Source: Hyphomonas sediminis (GTDB lineage Bacteria > Pseudomonadota > Alphaproteobacteria > Caulobacterales > Hyphomonadaceae). Taken from it: a stretch of DNA of 64,000 nt. A program made the position numbers and the translations under genes. A model generated the notes under the pieces. The model ran no database searches. It saw nothing but the letters and a program-made list of their open reading frames with translations, and was not told where the DNA came from. Of the stretch, positions 18,533-26,989 are shown one piece after another (the first letter of the stretch is position 1; each line of letters begins with the position of its first letter). The stretch spans positions 682,001-746,000 of the forward strand of contig NZ_JAIEZP010000001.1 in NCBI RefSeq assembly GCF_019679475.1. Reading direction: 5' to 3'.

Positions 18533-19147
18533 ATGTCCAACCCGCTGATTGAAGTGCTGATACTTGCGGCTGTCGCCCTGTTTGTTTTGTGGCGTCTTTA
18601 TTCCGCGCTCGGCCGGGGCGGGGATGAAGGCCCGATGCAGCGGCCAGCACCACAGGCGGACAAGCGTCAGGCGCCGTCTGAAGCCCCGTCGCCGCAGCCG
18701 CGCCGTGTAGATAATGAGCGCCCGATCTTCACCGGCCCTGCAGCGGGCGGTCTTGAAGACATCTATAATGCCGATCCGGAATTCCGGACCGAGGATTTCA
18801 TGCGCGGCGCCAAGGCCGCCTACCAGATGATCGTTGCTGCTTATGCGCGCGGGGATCGCAATGCCCTGCGCCCGTTGCTGGATGATGATGTCTACGAGGC
18901 CTGGGATGCCGCCATCGCTGAGCGCGATGCCAGCGGCGCCCGCCCGTTCGAACTGCTGCGTATCAAGCGCGCGGAGATCGAGCGCGCTGAGCTGGATGGC
19001 AGCATCGCCCGGGTCATGGTCCGTTATGAGGCCGAGCTGGGCGATGGCGAAACCACGCGCATTGCGCGCGAAATCTGGACGTTCATGCGCGATGTGCATT
19101 CCGGCGACCCGAACTGGCTGCTGGATGATGTGGATGTTGCAGCCTGA
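18533..19147 (+). CDS. Tim44/TimA-like membrane-anchored protein
   Basis: The 204-residue product begins MSNPLIEVLILAAVALFVLWRLYSALG, a single N-terminal membrane segment, followed by a Pro/Ala/Gln-rich linker. A C-terminal Tim44-like domain begins at about residue 75 (DPEFRTEDFMRGAKAAYQMIVAAYARGD) and runs to the end. Bacterial relatives (TimA) resemble the mitochondrial import motor adaptor, but their role in bacteria is not settled. ATG 18533 was preferred over upstream in-frame starts because the membrane anchor begins there. It diverges from secB and precedes mltA. Confidence 0.88.
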   Translation: MSNPLIEVLILAAVALFVLWRLYSALGRGGDEGPMQRPAPQADKRQAPSEAPSPQPRRVDNERPIFTGPAAGGLEDIYNADPEFRTEDFMRGAKAAYQMIVAAYARGDRNALRPLLDDDVYEAWDAAIAERDASGARPFELLRIKRAEIERAELDGSIARVMVRYEAELGDGETTRIAREIWTFMRDVHSGDPNWLLDDVDVAA

Positions 19148-19195
19148 CATAACCCTCAGGTGACATGTTAACGGGTTTCGCGGCATAAGCGGCGG

Positions 19196-20440
19196 ATGCT
19201 CCGCCATATTGCTCCGATCCTTCTCGCTGCGATCGCGCTGGCAGCCTGCCAGACGGCCCCGCACCCTGTCACGCCGCCTGCTGGCGGAACTGGACCTGGC
19301 CCCGCCACGGGCGGCCAGATTCCCGGCATTGTCACCCCGCTGCCTGCCTCCACACCGGCGAGTTACCTCGATCTGCCCGGCTGGTCGGCGGCAACGCTTG
19401 CGCCGCCGCTCGAAGCCTTCCGGCGTACCTGCGACCGGTTCACCCGCCGCGCCTGGGATGCGCCGCTTTCCCAAAGCGCGCCCTGGGCCGGAACCGCGCA
19501 GGACTGGGCGCCCGCCTGCGCCTCGCTCTCCGGCCCGCTCGATGAAACCGCCGCCCGGCGGGTGTTCGAATCCCTTTTTGTCCCGGTAGAGATTGTCGAC
19601 CCGCAGGCAAAGCCGCGTTTCACCGGCTATTTCGAGCCGATGTATGAGGCCCGCCGCACGCCCGAGCCGGGCTTTACAGAGCCGGTTCTTGCCCTGCCGT
19701 CCGATTTCGTGGCGAATGGAGGTTCTCCGCTTCAGCGCCTGCCGAATGGCACAACGCGGCCCTATCCTCCGCGGGCAGACATTACCTCCAGCATCACTGC
19801 GCCGGTGATCGGCTGGGCGCATCCGTCGGATGTGTTCTTCCTTCAGGTGCAGGGCTCCGGTCGGCTCATTTTTCCAGATGGCCACACCATGCGCGCAGCC
19901 TATGCCGCACATAATGGCCAGCCATTCAAATCTGTCGCCAACTGGCTGATCGAAACGGGCCGCATCACGCGCTCGGAAGGCTCGATGCAGGGCATCCGCG
20001 CCTGGATGGACCGCGCCTCTGCCGATGACGTGCGCCGCGCGATGAATATAAATCCCCGCTTTGTTTTCTTCCAGGCCTTGCCGGAAGGCGATCCCGGCCT
20101 CGGCCCGAACGGCGCACATAATGTGCCGCTCACGCCGTTCGGTTCCATGGCCGTGGACCCTTCTATCCATGCCCTCGGTGTACCGATGTTTGTGCAGACT
20201 ACTGCACCCGGCCTTGGCGGGGAATGGTCCGGTCTCCTCATCGCGCAGGATACCGGCGGGGCCATCAAGGGTCCGGTGCGCGGCGACATTTATTTCGGCA
20301 CAGGTTTCGAGGCTGGCCAGCGCGCCGGAACGATGAATGCGCCTGGCCGGCTCTGGGTGCTCCTTCCCCGGAAGGTCGCCGAGCGGCTCTATAGCAATGG
20401 TCCCTCCGCTGCGCTGGAGCCGGCCTCGCGGGCAGGCTGA
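19196..20440 (+). CDS. mltA: Membrane-bound lytic murein transglycosylase A
   Basis: Outer-membrane lipoprotein that cleaves peptidoglycan glycan strands to 1,6-anhydromuropeptides. The 414-residue protein has a signal peptide with lipobox IALAACQ near residue 18 and a Pro/Gly-rich linker. The MltA domain (RFTGYFEPMYEARR ... FFLQVQGSGRL) is followed by the 3D domain containing FVQTTAPGLGGEWSGLLIAQDTGGAIKG with the catalytic Asp region. It lies 5 bp before smr, a recurrent alphaproteobacterial pair. Confidence 0.95.
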   Translation: MLRHIAPILLAAIALAACQTAPHPVTPPAGGTGPGPATGGQIPGIVTPLPASTPASYLDLPGWSAATLAPPLEAFRRTCDRFTRRAWDAPLSQSAPWAGTAQDWAPACASLSGPLDETAARRVFESLFVPVEIVDPQAKPRFTGYFEPMYEARRTPEPGFTEPVLALPSDFVANGGSPLQRLPNGTTRPYPPRADITSSITAPVIGWAHPSDVFFLQVQGSGRLIFPDGHTMRAAYAAHNGQPFKSVANWLIETGRITRSEGSMQGIRAWMDRASADDVRRAMNINPRFVFFQALPEGDPGLGPNGAHNVPLTPFGSMAVDPSIHALGVPMFVQTTAPGLGGEWSGLLIAQDTGGAIKGPVRGDIYFGTGFEAGQRAGTMNAPGRLWVLLPRKVAERLYSNGPSAALEPASRAG

Positions 20441-20445
20441 CCTCG

Positions 20446-20982
20446 ATGAAACACCGCCGTCTCAGCGAAGAAGAAGCGCGCGCCTGGGCAAGGGTCGCGT
20501 CCACCATAAAGCCCATCGGGCCGAAGGAATCTTCGTTGCCGGAATTTCAGGCCGCGCTGGAGGCGGGCGAGGCGGAACTGCGCGCGGAGAAAAAGACGGC
20601 GCGGAAGAAAGCGGCGCCTCCGCCGCCAGCAGAGCCCAGTCCTGCACCGAAGCTACCCGTGCCGCCCGCCAATCGCGGCGCTGAAAAGCGCGTACGCCGG
20701 GGCAAGTTGGACATCGCTGCCAGTTTCGATCTTCACGGTCACACGCAAATCAGCGCGTCGCGCGCATTGCCCGCTTTCCTGCTTTCTCAGCAGGCGGACG
20801 GCGCGCGCTGCGTCCTCGTCATCACCGGCAAGGGCCGGGAAGGGCAGGGCGTCCTGCGCCGCAATTTCCTGATGTGGCTGGAGAGCCCCGAAGCACGCGC
20901 GCTCGTCTCCGGCTTTGCCGAATCCCATCCCAAGCATGGGGGCTCTGGCGCTTTTTATGTCTTCCTGAGGCGGATGGACTAG
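20446..20982 (+). CDS. Smr/MutS-domain protein
   Basis: The 178-residue protein has a charged, Pro-rich N-terminal half and a C-terminal Smr domain from about residue 95. It contains FDLHGHTQISASRAL, then LVITGKGREGQGVLRRNF and a GGSGAFYVFLRR end. Smr domains are nucleic-acid nucleases; in Gram-negative bacteria stand-alone Smr proteins have been linked to RNA cleavage and ribosome rescue, but this subgroup is not assigned. It follows mltA by 5 bp and converges on trcR, with a terminator between. Confidence 0.9.
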   Translation: MKHRRLSEEEARAWARVASTIKPIGPKESSLPEFQAALEAGEAELRAEKKTARKKAAPPPPAEPSPAPKLPVPPANRGAEKRVRRGKLDIAASFDLHGHTQISASRALPAFLLSQQADGARCVLVITGKGREGQGVLRRNFLMWLESPEARALVSGFAESHPKHGGSGAFYVFLRRMD

Positions 20983-20990
20983 GCCGCAGG

Positions 20991-21021
20991 AAAAAGGCCG
21001 GCCCCTGATGGAAGCCGGCCT
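20991..21021 (-). terminator. Intrinsic terminator of trcR
   Basis: AGGCCGGC (20995-21002) and GCCGGCCT (21014-21021) form a perfect 8-bp stem with an 11-nt loop. On the minus strand it is followed by TTTTT (20995-20991). There is no T-tract on the plus strand. Confidence 0.8.
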
Positions 21022-21050
21022 CATCATATCCTGGATTCAGGACGCGACGC

Positions 21051-21722
21051 CTAGTCGAAGTCGCGGAACACGTCGTCTGCCGAGATGTCCTTCTTGAAGG
21101 TGTCTTCGGCTTCTTCTTCATAATCGCCGGCATTGTCGCGGGTCGGAACGAGGCCGGGGCCTTCGCCGCGGGCGATCTTTTCAGCTTCCATCTTGCGGCG
21201 GCGGTCAGATGCCTTGGCGATCACTTCGTCCAGCTCGATCTGGCTGCACAGGCCCAGCGTCACCGGGTCGACAGGGCGGATGTTCTGGGCATTCCAGTGA
21301 GACTTGTCGCGCACATTGTTGATCGTTGTCTTGGTGGTGCCGATCAGCTTGATGATCTGCGCATCGGTCACTTCCGGGTGGTTGCGGATGAACCAGGCCA
21401 CGGCGTCCGGCTTGTCCTGGCGGCGGATAACCGGCGTGTAGCGGCTGCCCTTGCGCTTGGGCTGCGGAATGTGGGCGATCTTGGATTTCGCCACCTGCAG
21501 GTCGTAGTCCGGGTTTTCCTCGCCCTTGGCGATTTCTTCGCGCGAGAGCATGCCCCCGGCAATCGGGTCGACGCCGCGCATGTTCTCGGCAACGTCGCCA
21601 TCGGCGATGCCCTTCACTTCGAGATGGTGCAGACCACAGAACTTCGCGATCTGCGCGAATGTCAGGGTCGTATTGTCGAGCAGCCAGACGGCGGTGGCGC
21701 GGGGCATCAGGACATCGGCCAT
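21051..21722 (-). CDS. trcR: Cell-cycle transcriptional regulator TrcR (DUF1013)
   Basis: Alphaproteobacterial DUF1013 protein, named TrcR in Caulobacter cell-cycle work. The 223-residue protein starts MADVLMPRATAVWLLDNTTL at ATG 21722 with AGGGAG upstream. It has two helix-turn-helix-like segments (TFAQIAKFCGLHHLEVKGI and a second around DAQIIKLIGTTKTTINNVR), with an acidic C-terminus. Its presence close to the origin along with rcdA fits the cell-cycle context. The name is by family resemblance; no target is inferred. Confidence 0.88.
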   Translation of the reverse strand: MADVLMPRATAVWLLDNTTLTFAQIAKFCGLHHLEVKGIADGDVAENMRGVDPIAGGMLSREEIAKGEENPDYDLQVAKSKIAHIPQPKRKGSRYTPVIRRQDKPDAVAWFIRNHPEVTDAQIIKLIGTTKTTINNVRDKSHWNAQNIRPVDPVTLGLCSQIELDEVIAKASDRRRKMEAEKIARGEGPGLVPTRDNAGDYEEEAEDTFKKDISADDVFRDFD

Positions 21723-21860
21723 GGGGGAACTCCCTGTCATTATGTTGGGTGCCTGAAATGCAGCCGCCCGACACTTGCGTGCCGGGCGGGAGAAAGGTTT
21801 CAGGCAAACTGTGAACCTTGAAGCCCCATATAAGCCAAATGCGGGCTCAAGGGAAGCGGC

Positions 21861-22835
21861 CTAGACCGTCAGCAGGATTTTCCCCGAATGGCCGCCCTTT
21901 TCCATATGCGCAAGGGCGGTTTCGGCTTCACTCAGCGGGTAGGTCGTATCGAGCACGGCGCGGATCTTCCCGCTGGCCACATGCGGCCAGAAATCCTTTT
22001 CGACAGCGGCGCGAATGCGGGATTTCTCAGGCACGGGCCGTGCCCGCAGGGTAGTCGCCATCAGCGACAGGCGTTTCATCAGCACGAGACCGAAATTCAC
22101 GGTCACGCTCATGCCGTTCTGATAGGCAATGTTGATGATGCGCCCATCAGCCCGCGCCGCGCCGATATTCTTCTGCACATACTCGCCGCCCACCATGTCG
22201 AGCGTCACATCGGCGCCGCCGGCTTCCTTCACCACCTTCTCGAAGTCTTCTTCGCGGTAATTGATGGCAATGTCGGCGCCCAGGTCGCGGGCAAGGGCGC
22301 ATTTTTCCGCCGATCCCGCCGTGCCGAAGATTTTCGAGGCGCCATAGACCTTCGCCATCTGGATCGCCATCACGCCGATGCCGCTGGTTGCGCCATGACA
22401 GAGGAAGGTTTCGCCCGGCTTCAGGCCCGCCCGGTCGAACACATTTGCCCAGGCCGTCATCAGCGCTTCGGGGAAACAGGCCGCCGTCACGATGTCGATA
22501 TTATCTGGCACCGGCAGGAGGGAGCCTTCATCGACCACCACATGGCTGGCATAGCCCCCGCCTGCGAGCAGGGCACATACCCGGTCACCGGTCTTGAACC
22601 GGCCTGCGCCCGGCCCGAGGCCCGCAACGACGCCGGACACTTCAAGCCCGAGAATAGGGGAGGCGCCCGGCGGCGGCGGATAGCGGCCCGCGCGCTGGGC
22701 AAGGTCTGCCCGGTTAAGGCCGGCAGCGGCCACTTCGATCAACACTTCGCCGGGGCCGGGCTCTGGCCGGTCCATCTCCACCAGCGCCAGCGGCTGGCCG
22801 GTTTCGGCATGGGCGGCGGTCATCTTTGCGGTCAT
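21861..22835 (-). CDS. NAD(P)H-quinone oxidoreductase, PIG3-like MDR family
   Basis: Zinc-free medium-chain reductase expected to reduce quinones with NADPH. The 324-residue protein has LNRADLAQRAGRYPPPPGAS, a hallmark of the PIG3 group, then ILGLEVSGVV. The Rossmann segment GATSGIGVMAIQMAK lies around residues 149-163 with a GTAGS nucleotide-binding loop after it. Catalytic zinc cysteines are absent, as expected. It diverges from the DUF1192 gene. The natural substrate is not evident from the sequence. Confidence 0.88.
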   Translation of the reverse strand: MTAKMTAAHAETGQPLALVEMDRPEPGPGEVLIEVAAAGLNRADLAQRAGRYPPPPGASPILGLEVSGVVAGLGPGAGRFKTGDRVCALLAGGGYASHVVVDEGSLLPVPDNIDIVTAACFPEALMTAWANVFDRAGLKPGETFLCHGATSGIGVMAIQMAKVYGASKIFGTAGSAEKCALARDLGADIAINYREEDFEKVVKEAGGADVTLDMVGGEYVQKNIGAARADGRIINIAYQNGMSVTVNFGLVLMKRLSLMATTLRARPVPEKSRIRAAVEKDFWPHVASGKIRAVLDTTYPLSEAETALAHMEKGGHSGKILLTV

Positions 22836-22927
22836 CGGCGGTTCCTCATGCAGGCTTTTCTTACTCGGAGTCGCTTCTAGCCCGGCTTTCTGCTTTGATG
22901 AAACCAGCGAGACAGGAGAACAAGCCC

Positions 22928-23113
22928 ATGGCGATCAATGACGAAGAACCCGTCCTGGTGCGCAAGGCGCAGACTCTGGACCAGATGTCCGTCGATGAGC
23001 TGGAAGCCCGGATCGAGCTTCTGAAAGCCGAAATTACTGCCTGTCAGGTGGAAATCGAGAAGAAGAAAGCCCAGAAACGCGCCGCTGACGCGCTTTTTGG
23101 TGGTGGTGGTTAA
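22928..23113 (+). CDS. DUF1192 small protein
   Basis: A 61-residue protein: MAINDEEPVLVRKAQTLDQM followed by SVDELEARIELLKAEI and a Lys-rich helix ending in LFGGGG. This is the DUF1192 pattern, a short coiled-coil-forming protein of unknown function conserved in Alphaproteobacteria. AGGAGAA lies nine bases before the ATG. It precedes rcdA by 67 bp, a frequent pairing, which makes a shared transcript likely. Confidence 0.85.
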   Translation: MAINDEEPVLVRKAQTLDQMSVDELEARIELLKAEITACQVEIEKKKAQKRAADALFGGGG

Positions 23114-23180
23114 GCGGCCCTAAAGGGCTTCGGCGGTAAGATGGCAGGATATATGCCGCGATTGGACGTGGAGAGGTGTG

Positions 23181-23729
23181 ATGGCAGAGCGAGACCTGGT
23201 TCCCCCGCAGCCCCCGGCTCTGGAACCCTTCACCGGCGGCAAGCTGTTCGACACCGTATTCACGCGCGGCATGGCGCTGGTTGAGGAAACCGCCGCTTAT
23301 CTCGATGGGCCGGGCCGGGATCAGTCCCGCGGGCTCTCCCGCGAAGCCAGCCTCACCTATTCTGCCTGGAGCATGGAGCTGACGACGCGCCTGATGCAGG
23401 CTGCGTCCTGGCTCGTCATGCAGAAAGCCGTGCGTGACGGGGATATGCGCCGCGAAGATGCCGGCGCCCGCAAATACCGTATCCGCCGGGATGAACCTGC
23501 GCTCGATCCTTCGACCGATGAAGGCAAGACCCTGCCGCCACGTTTCCTGGAACTGGTCGGGCGCGCTGAAGCCCTGTTCGAACAGGTCTGCCGTCTTGAT
23601 GAAGCGCTTTATCAGCCCGCCCGGCCAAGCGCGGCGTCAAATCCTGTCTCCGAACAGATGGCCGCGCTCCAGAAAGCCGCCGAGGCCGGCGCTTTCGATC
23701 CCCTCATGGTGTGGCGCCGGGCGAAATAA
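23181..23729 (+). CDS. rcdA: RcdA-like DUF1465 protein (regulator of CtrA degradation)
   Basis: DUF1465 is the family of Caulobacter RcdA, an adaptor that with CpdR and PopA delivers CtrA to the ClpXP protease at the G1-S transition. The 182-residue protein shows FTRGMALVEETAAYLDGPGR, SREASLTYSAWSMELTTRLMQAASWL and a helical C-terminus, all matching the three-helix RcdA core. I chose ATG 23181 with GAGAGG upstream; the GTG three bases earlier is less likely. With the CtrA boxes here this suggests an intact CtrA cell-cycle circuit. Confidence 0.87.
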   Translation: MAERDLVPPQPPALEPFTGGKLFDTVFTRGMALVEETAAYLDGPGRDQSRGLSREASLTYSAWSMELTTRLMQAASWLVMQKAVRDGDMRREDAGARKYRIRRDEPALDPSTDEGKTLPPRFLELVGRAEALFEQVCRLDEALYQPARPSAASNPVSEQMAALQKAAEAGAFDPLMVWRRAK

Positions 23730-23752
23730 CGCCCGGCCCTCGAGGGTGTTTC

Positions 23753-24361
23753 TCAGAACTGGGCGTAGGTGCGCAGGAAGGCGGTTGCCTGCTCGGCGCA
23801 GAAGCCTTCCTTGATCGGCGCGCGGGAGATCGTCAGCCGGTGGAAGAGGGGGCCGAGAAGCTGCTCCATCACATCGTCCAGCTCGAAATCACGCCGGATC
23901 ACGCGCTTTGCCGCCAGTTCGGCCAGCAGCATGCGCAGGGGCTGGCGAATATCGCGGCCCACCCAGGCGCGCCAGACTTCACCGGCTTCCTTGTCATCGG
24001 CCGCTGCCAGCAACGCCACGCGCAGCACGGCATGGCCATGCCCGGTGCGGGCGGCTGCCTCGATGGGAATGATCAGCGCGGTAATCCGCTCCTGCGGGTC
24101 GCGGCCGCCATCGGGCGCGTCCGGCACGAGGGCGAGCGCGGCGTCGACACACATCGCGCCGATCGAGGGCCACCAGCGATAGATCGTCTGTTTGGAAGCG
24201 CTCGCGCGTTTGGCCACGGAGTCGACACTGAAACCGCGCCAGCCATTTTCGGCCATTTCGTCCCGCGCAGCCTCAAGGATAGCCGCTTTCGATGCCTCGC
24301 TGCGCGTCGGCCCCTTGCGGGAGCCTGAAGGCGGGCTCGGGGTTTCGGTCGGCGTCGACAT
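23753..24361 (-). CDS. TetR-family transcriptional regulator
   Basis: The 202-residue protein begins MSTPTETPSPPSGSRKGPTR at ATG 24361, with GGAGAA seven bases upstream. Its TetR N-terminal DNA-binding domain spans about 20-66 (KAAILEAARDEMAENGWRGF, then SVDSVAKRASASKQTIYRWW). The C-terminal ligand domain is helical and not assignable to a subfamily. It diverges from the carbonic-anhydrase gene; the 155-bp gap holds GTTAACGGTATAATCG, which includes a TATAAT element, but no clear operator palindrome is seen. Confidence 0.9.
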   Translation of the reverse strand: MSTPTETPSPPSGSRKGPTRSEASKAAILEAARDEMAENGWRGFSVDSVAKRASASKQTIYRWWPSIGAMCVDAALALVPDAPDGGRDPQERITALIIPIEAAARTGHGHAVLRVALLAAADDKEAGEVWRAWVGRDIRQPLRMLLAELAAKRVIRRDFELDDVMEQLLGPLFHRLTISRAPIKEGFCAEQATAFLRTYAQF

Positions 24362-24516
24362 ATCCAGTTTCTCCACGATGTCTTGTCTCTGAATAACCGG
24401 GAATCGGTGCATCGGCGAGACGGGCCGTTCCGTGTTAACGGTATAATCGTTTCAAATTCGCTTGCAGCGCAGCAAAATTGGCTTAATTCGCCCCGCAGAA
24501 CAGCTTGGAGAACGGG

Positions 24517-25140
24517 ATGAAAACGATCGACCAGATGATCGAGGGCTACCGGCGCTTCCGGTCCGGCATGTATGCCGAGCAGGTTGAACTCTATCGGCAG
24601 CTGGGGGAAGGGCAGGACCCGGACATCATGCTCATCGGCTGTGCCGACAGCCGCGCCGAACCCTCCGACATTTTCAACGCCGCGCCGGGACAGATGTTCG
24701 TCGTGCGCAACGTGGCCAACCTCGTGCCGCCTTACCAGCCCAATGGCGGCCTGCACGGGGTTTCCGCCGCGCTGGAGTTTGCGGTCAACATCCTCAAAGT
24801 GAAGATCATCGTGGTCATGGGACATGGCGGTTGCGGCGGCGTTTCGGCCTCCCTCACCAAGAATGACAGTCCGCTGATCGGCGAATTCGTTGCCCCCTGG
24901 GTCAAACTGCTCGATGAGGCGCGGGAGCGCGTGCTGGAAAGCCAGCCGGTGAACCCGCAATTTGCGCTGGAACTCGAAGGCATCGAAACCTCGCTGGCAA
25001 ACCTGATGACCTTCCCCTTCGTGCGCGAAAAGGTCGAAGCCGGCACGCTGGAGCTGCACGGCGCCTGGTTCGCCATCAAGCATGGCGAGCTTCACTGGCG
25101 CAATGCGCGCACCAAACGCTTCGAGATCGTCGCCCCGTAA
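24517..25140 (+). CDS. Beta-class carbonic anhydrase
   Basis: Zinc enzyme interconverting CO2 and bicarbonate. The 207-residue product has the metal and catalytic residues C42, D44 and R46 (GCADSR), and H103 with C106 (MGHGGCGG), as in the CynT/Can family. ATG 24517 follows GGAG at 24507-24510; an upstream TTG is rejected. It is a single gene ending in a strong bidirectional terminator and converges on ppa. Confidence 0.95.
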   Translation: MKTIDQMIEGYRRFRSGMYAEQVELYRQLGEGQDPDIMLIGCADSRAEPSDIFNAAPGQMFVVRNVANLVPPYQPNGGLHGVSAALEFAVNILKVKIIVVMGHGGCGGVSASLTKNDSPLIGEFVAPWVKLLDEARERVLESQPVNPQFALELEGIETSLANLMTFPFVREKVEAGTLELHGAWFAIKHGELHWRNARTKRFEIVAP

Positions 25141-25160
25141 GGCAATTGAAACTCAAAAGA

Positions 25161-25199
25161 AAACGGCCCGGAAGGATGTCCCTCCGGGCCGTTTTTCTG
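25161..25199. terminator. Bidirectional terminator between carbonic anhydrase and ppa
   Basis: AAACGGCCCGGA (25161-25172) pairs perfectly with TCCGGGCCGTTT (25183-25194) across a 10-nt loop. A TTTTT run follows on the plus strand and an A-rich stretch precedes it, so it can serve both converging genes. Confidence 0.9.
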
Positions 25200-25214
25200 T
25201 CTGGCGACAGAGGT

Positions 25215-25751
25215 TTACTTCGCGTTCTGTTGCTCGCGCAGGACGGCTTCGCGGATCAGTTCGCGCGCCTTTTCAATGCCCTGCCAGCCGTCGATGCGGG
25301 TCCATTTGCCTTTTTCGAGGTCTTTATAGTGCTCGAAGAAGTGCTGGATCTTGTCGCAAAGCGTCTGCGGCAGGTCGTGATAGGTGGAGATCTTGTCGTA
25401 ATAGGCCGTCAGTTTCGGGTGGGGCACAGCGAGGATCTTCTCGTCCGGGCCCTTGTCGTCCGTCATCAGCAGCACGCCAATCGGGCGCGCGCGCAGGACC
25501 GAGCCGGGCACCAGCGGGCGGTTGCCCACCACCATCACGTCCACCGGGTCGCCATCGAGGCTCAGCGTGTGGGGCACGAAGCCATAGTTACAGGGATAGC
25601 GCATCTCGGTGTAGAGAAAGCGGTCCACGAACATCGCGCCAGAGGCCTTGTCGATCTCGTATTTGATGGCGTCGCCGCCGAGCGGAACCTCGATCAGGAC
25701 GTTGATATCATCGGGCGGATTCTGGCCGGCGGAAATTTTTGAGAGGTCCAT
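25215..25751 (-). CDS. ppa: Inorganic pyrophosphatase
   Basis: Family I soluble pyrophosphatase that hydrolyses PPi to drive biosynthesis. The 178-residue protein begins [20 protein letters not shown]. The metal-binding signature [10 protein letters not shown] lies in its middle, followed by [19 protein letters not shown]. Length and residues match the bacterial hexameric type. It is monocistronic, with the terminator at 25161-25199 immediately beyond its stop. Confidence 0.97.
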   Translation of the reverse strand: MDLSKISAGQNPPDDINVLIEVPLGGDAIKYEIDKASGAMFVDRFLYTEMRYPCNYGFVPHTLSLDGDPVDVMVVGNRPLVPGSVLRARPIGVLLMTDDKGPDEKILAVPHPKLTAYYDKISTYHDLPQTLCDKIQHFFEHYKDLEKGKWTRIDGWQGIEKARELIREAVLREQQNAK

Positions 25752-25873
25752 GAGACGAGCGCGTCCTTCTCTGTGGGAGGGCAGGAAAGTTCGGCGCTCC
25801 GATGAACTGCCAGACGCCTCAGGTCAAGGCCCGCATCGTTAACATAGCCCTTGGTCGCAGGCAGATGTCCCGC

Positions 25874-26485
25874 TCAGCCTTTGCGTTTCAGGCCGTAATT
25901 GAAGCTTACCGAGATGCGCGCCTCTTCCGTGCGGCTGGGCATGACTTCATGCCGCAGCCAGCTTTCCCAGAGCAGGCAATGGCCTTCCTTGGGCTGAACA
26001 TAGACAAACCGACGGGCCTCCTCGGGCGCGTCGTCAGTCAGTTGCGGGGCGGCCATCATCATCGCCAGGCGCGGGTCTTCATACTTGATCTTCCCGGCCC
26101 CTTCCGGAACGCACACGTAAAACGTGCCCGAAATCACGCTGCCGGGGTGGATATGCCCGGAATGATGCCCGCCCTCGCCGAGGATATTCACCCAGATCGC
26201 GTCCAGCGTCAGGGAAAGCCCCTCCATGTCCCAGTAATGGGCCTTGGCGAAGGCGGCCGCAGCCTTGTCGAGATGCCGCTTCAGCTCGGCAAACTCCGGA
26301 AACCGCTCCGGCAGGTCGTCCAAAGAGGCGTAGGACGTATAGCCGTCATAGCCTTCGGCCTCGCACCAGGCGTTTCCCGCTGCGTCTTCATCCTCCATCA
26401 GCCAGGCGCACCGCTCCAGCCCCTCGCGCAGGTCGGCGCTGCCTATCGCGATTTCCTCGATCCGGGTCGTAAACAGCTGGCGCAT
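25874..26485 (-). CDS. TIGR02466-type putative 2OG-Fe(II) oxygenase
   Basis: The 203-residue protein resembles TIGR02466, a family placed in the 2-oxoglutarate/Fe(II) oxygenase superfamily. Candidate iron ligands are in HHSGHIHPGSVISGTFYV and the distal His of WLRHEVMPS, followed by RISVSFNY where an Arg would hold 2-oxoglutarate. WCEAEGYDGYTSYASLDDLP in the N-terminal half is also family-typical. Substrate is unknown. It has no close operon partner. Confidence 0.75.
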   Translation of the reverse strand: MRQLFTTRIEEIAIGSADLREGLERCAWLMEDEDAAGNAWCEAEGYDGYTSYASLDDLPERFPEFAELKRHLDKAAAAFAKAHYWDMEGLSLTLDAIWVNILGEGGHHSGHIHPGSVISGTFYVCVPEGAGKIKYEDPRLAMMMAAPQLTDDAPEEARRFVYVQPKEGHCLLWESWLRHEVMPSRTEEARISVSFNYGLKRKG

Positions 26486-26515
26486 GGGTAGGGCCTCCGA
26501 TGGGTTCCCGCGCCC

Positions 26516-26989
26516 TTACAGAGACTTCGCCAGCGCTTCAAGCTGGTCTGCCGCCATGCCCCAGCCTTCATGAAAGCCCATCGCCTCATGTTCCTTCAGG
26601 GATTCTTCGCTCCAGTGCAGCGCGCGGGCGGTGTATTTTGTCTTCCCGTTCCCGGCGTCCGCAAACAGCGTTTCGGCCACCATGAACGCCCGGCTCGAAG
26701 GCACCCATCCCGGCAGGAAGGCATCGGTCGTCACGATCTTCTGCATGGGAACAACTTCCAGATACACGCCGAGATTCTCAAACCGCTGGCCATCTGGCCC
26801 GTTCATCACGCAGAAGCTTTCCCCGCCCGGGCGCAGGTCCATCCGCACATCGCTGACATACCAGGGCTTGGGGCAAAACCATTGCTCCATCAGGGCAGGG
26901 GTGGTCCAGCATCGCCACACCTTCTCCACGGATGCGTCCATCACGCGGTCCAGGGTCAGCACGAATTTCGGTTCAGATATCACAGTCAT
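26516..26989 (-). CDS. SRPBCC (AHSA1-like) domain protein
   Basis: The 157-residue product begins MTVISEPKFVLTLDRVMDAS and contains WCWTTPALMEQWFCPKPW-like residues (VWRCWTTPALMEQWFCP), the START-fold AHSA1 pattern for binding small hydrophobic ligands. The last third (TKYTARALHWSEESLKEHEAMGFHEGW) is also typical. ATG 26989 lies in the stop of the upstream reductase gene (ATGA), with GGAGGAG eight bases before it. The longer open frame upstream is an out-of-frame shadow of that gene. It is the last gene of a TetR-controlled operon; ligand unknown. Confidence 0.88.
   Translation of the reverse strand: MTVISEPKFVLTLDRVMDASVEKVWRCWTTPALMEQWFCPKPWYVSDVRMDLRPGGESFCVMNGPDGQRFENLGVYLEVVPMQKIVTTDAFLPGWVPSSRAFMVAETLFADAGNGKTKYTARALHWSEESLKEHEAMGFHEGWGMAADQLEALAKSL

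Noticed and set aside
18512..20170. 552-codon antisense frame over the Tim44-like and mltA genes
   Set aside because: The plus-strand genes have signal peptides and family motifs; the antisense product is Arg/Gly-rich without pattern.
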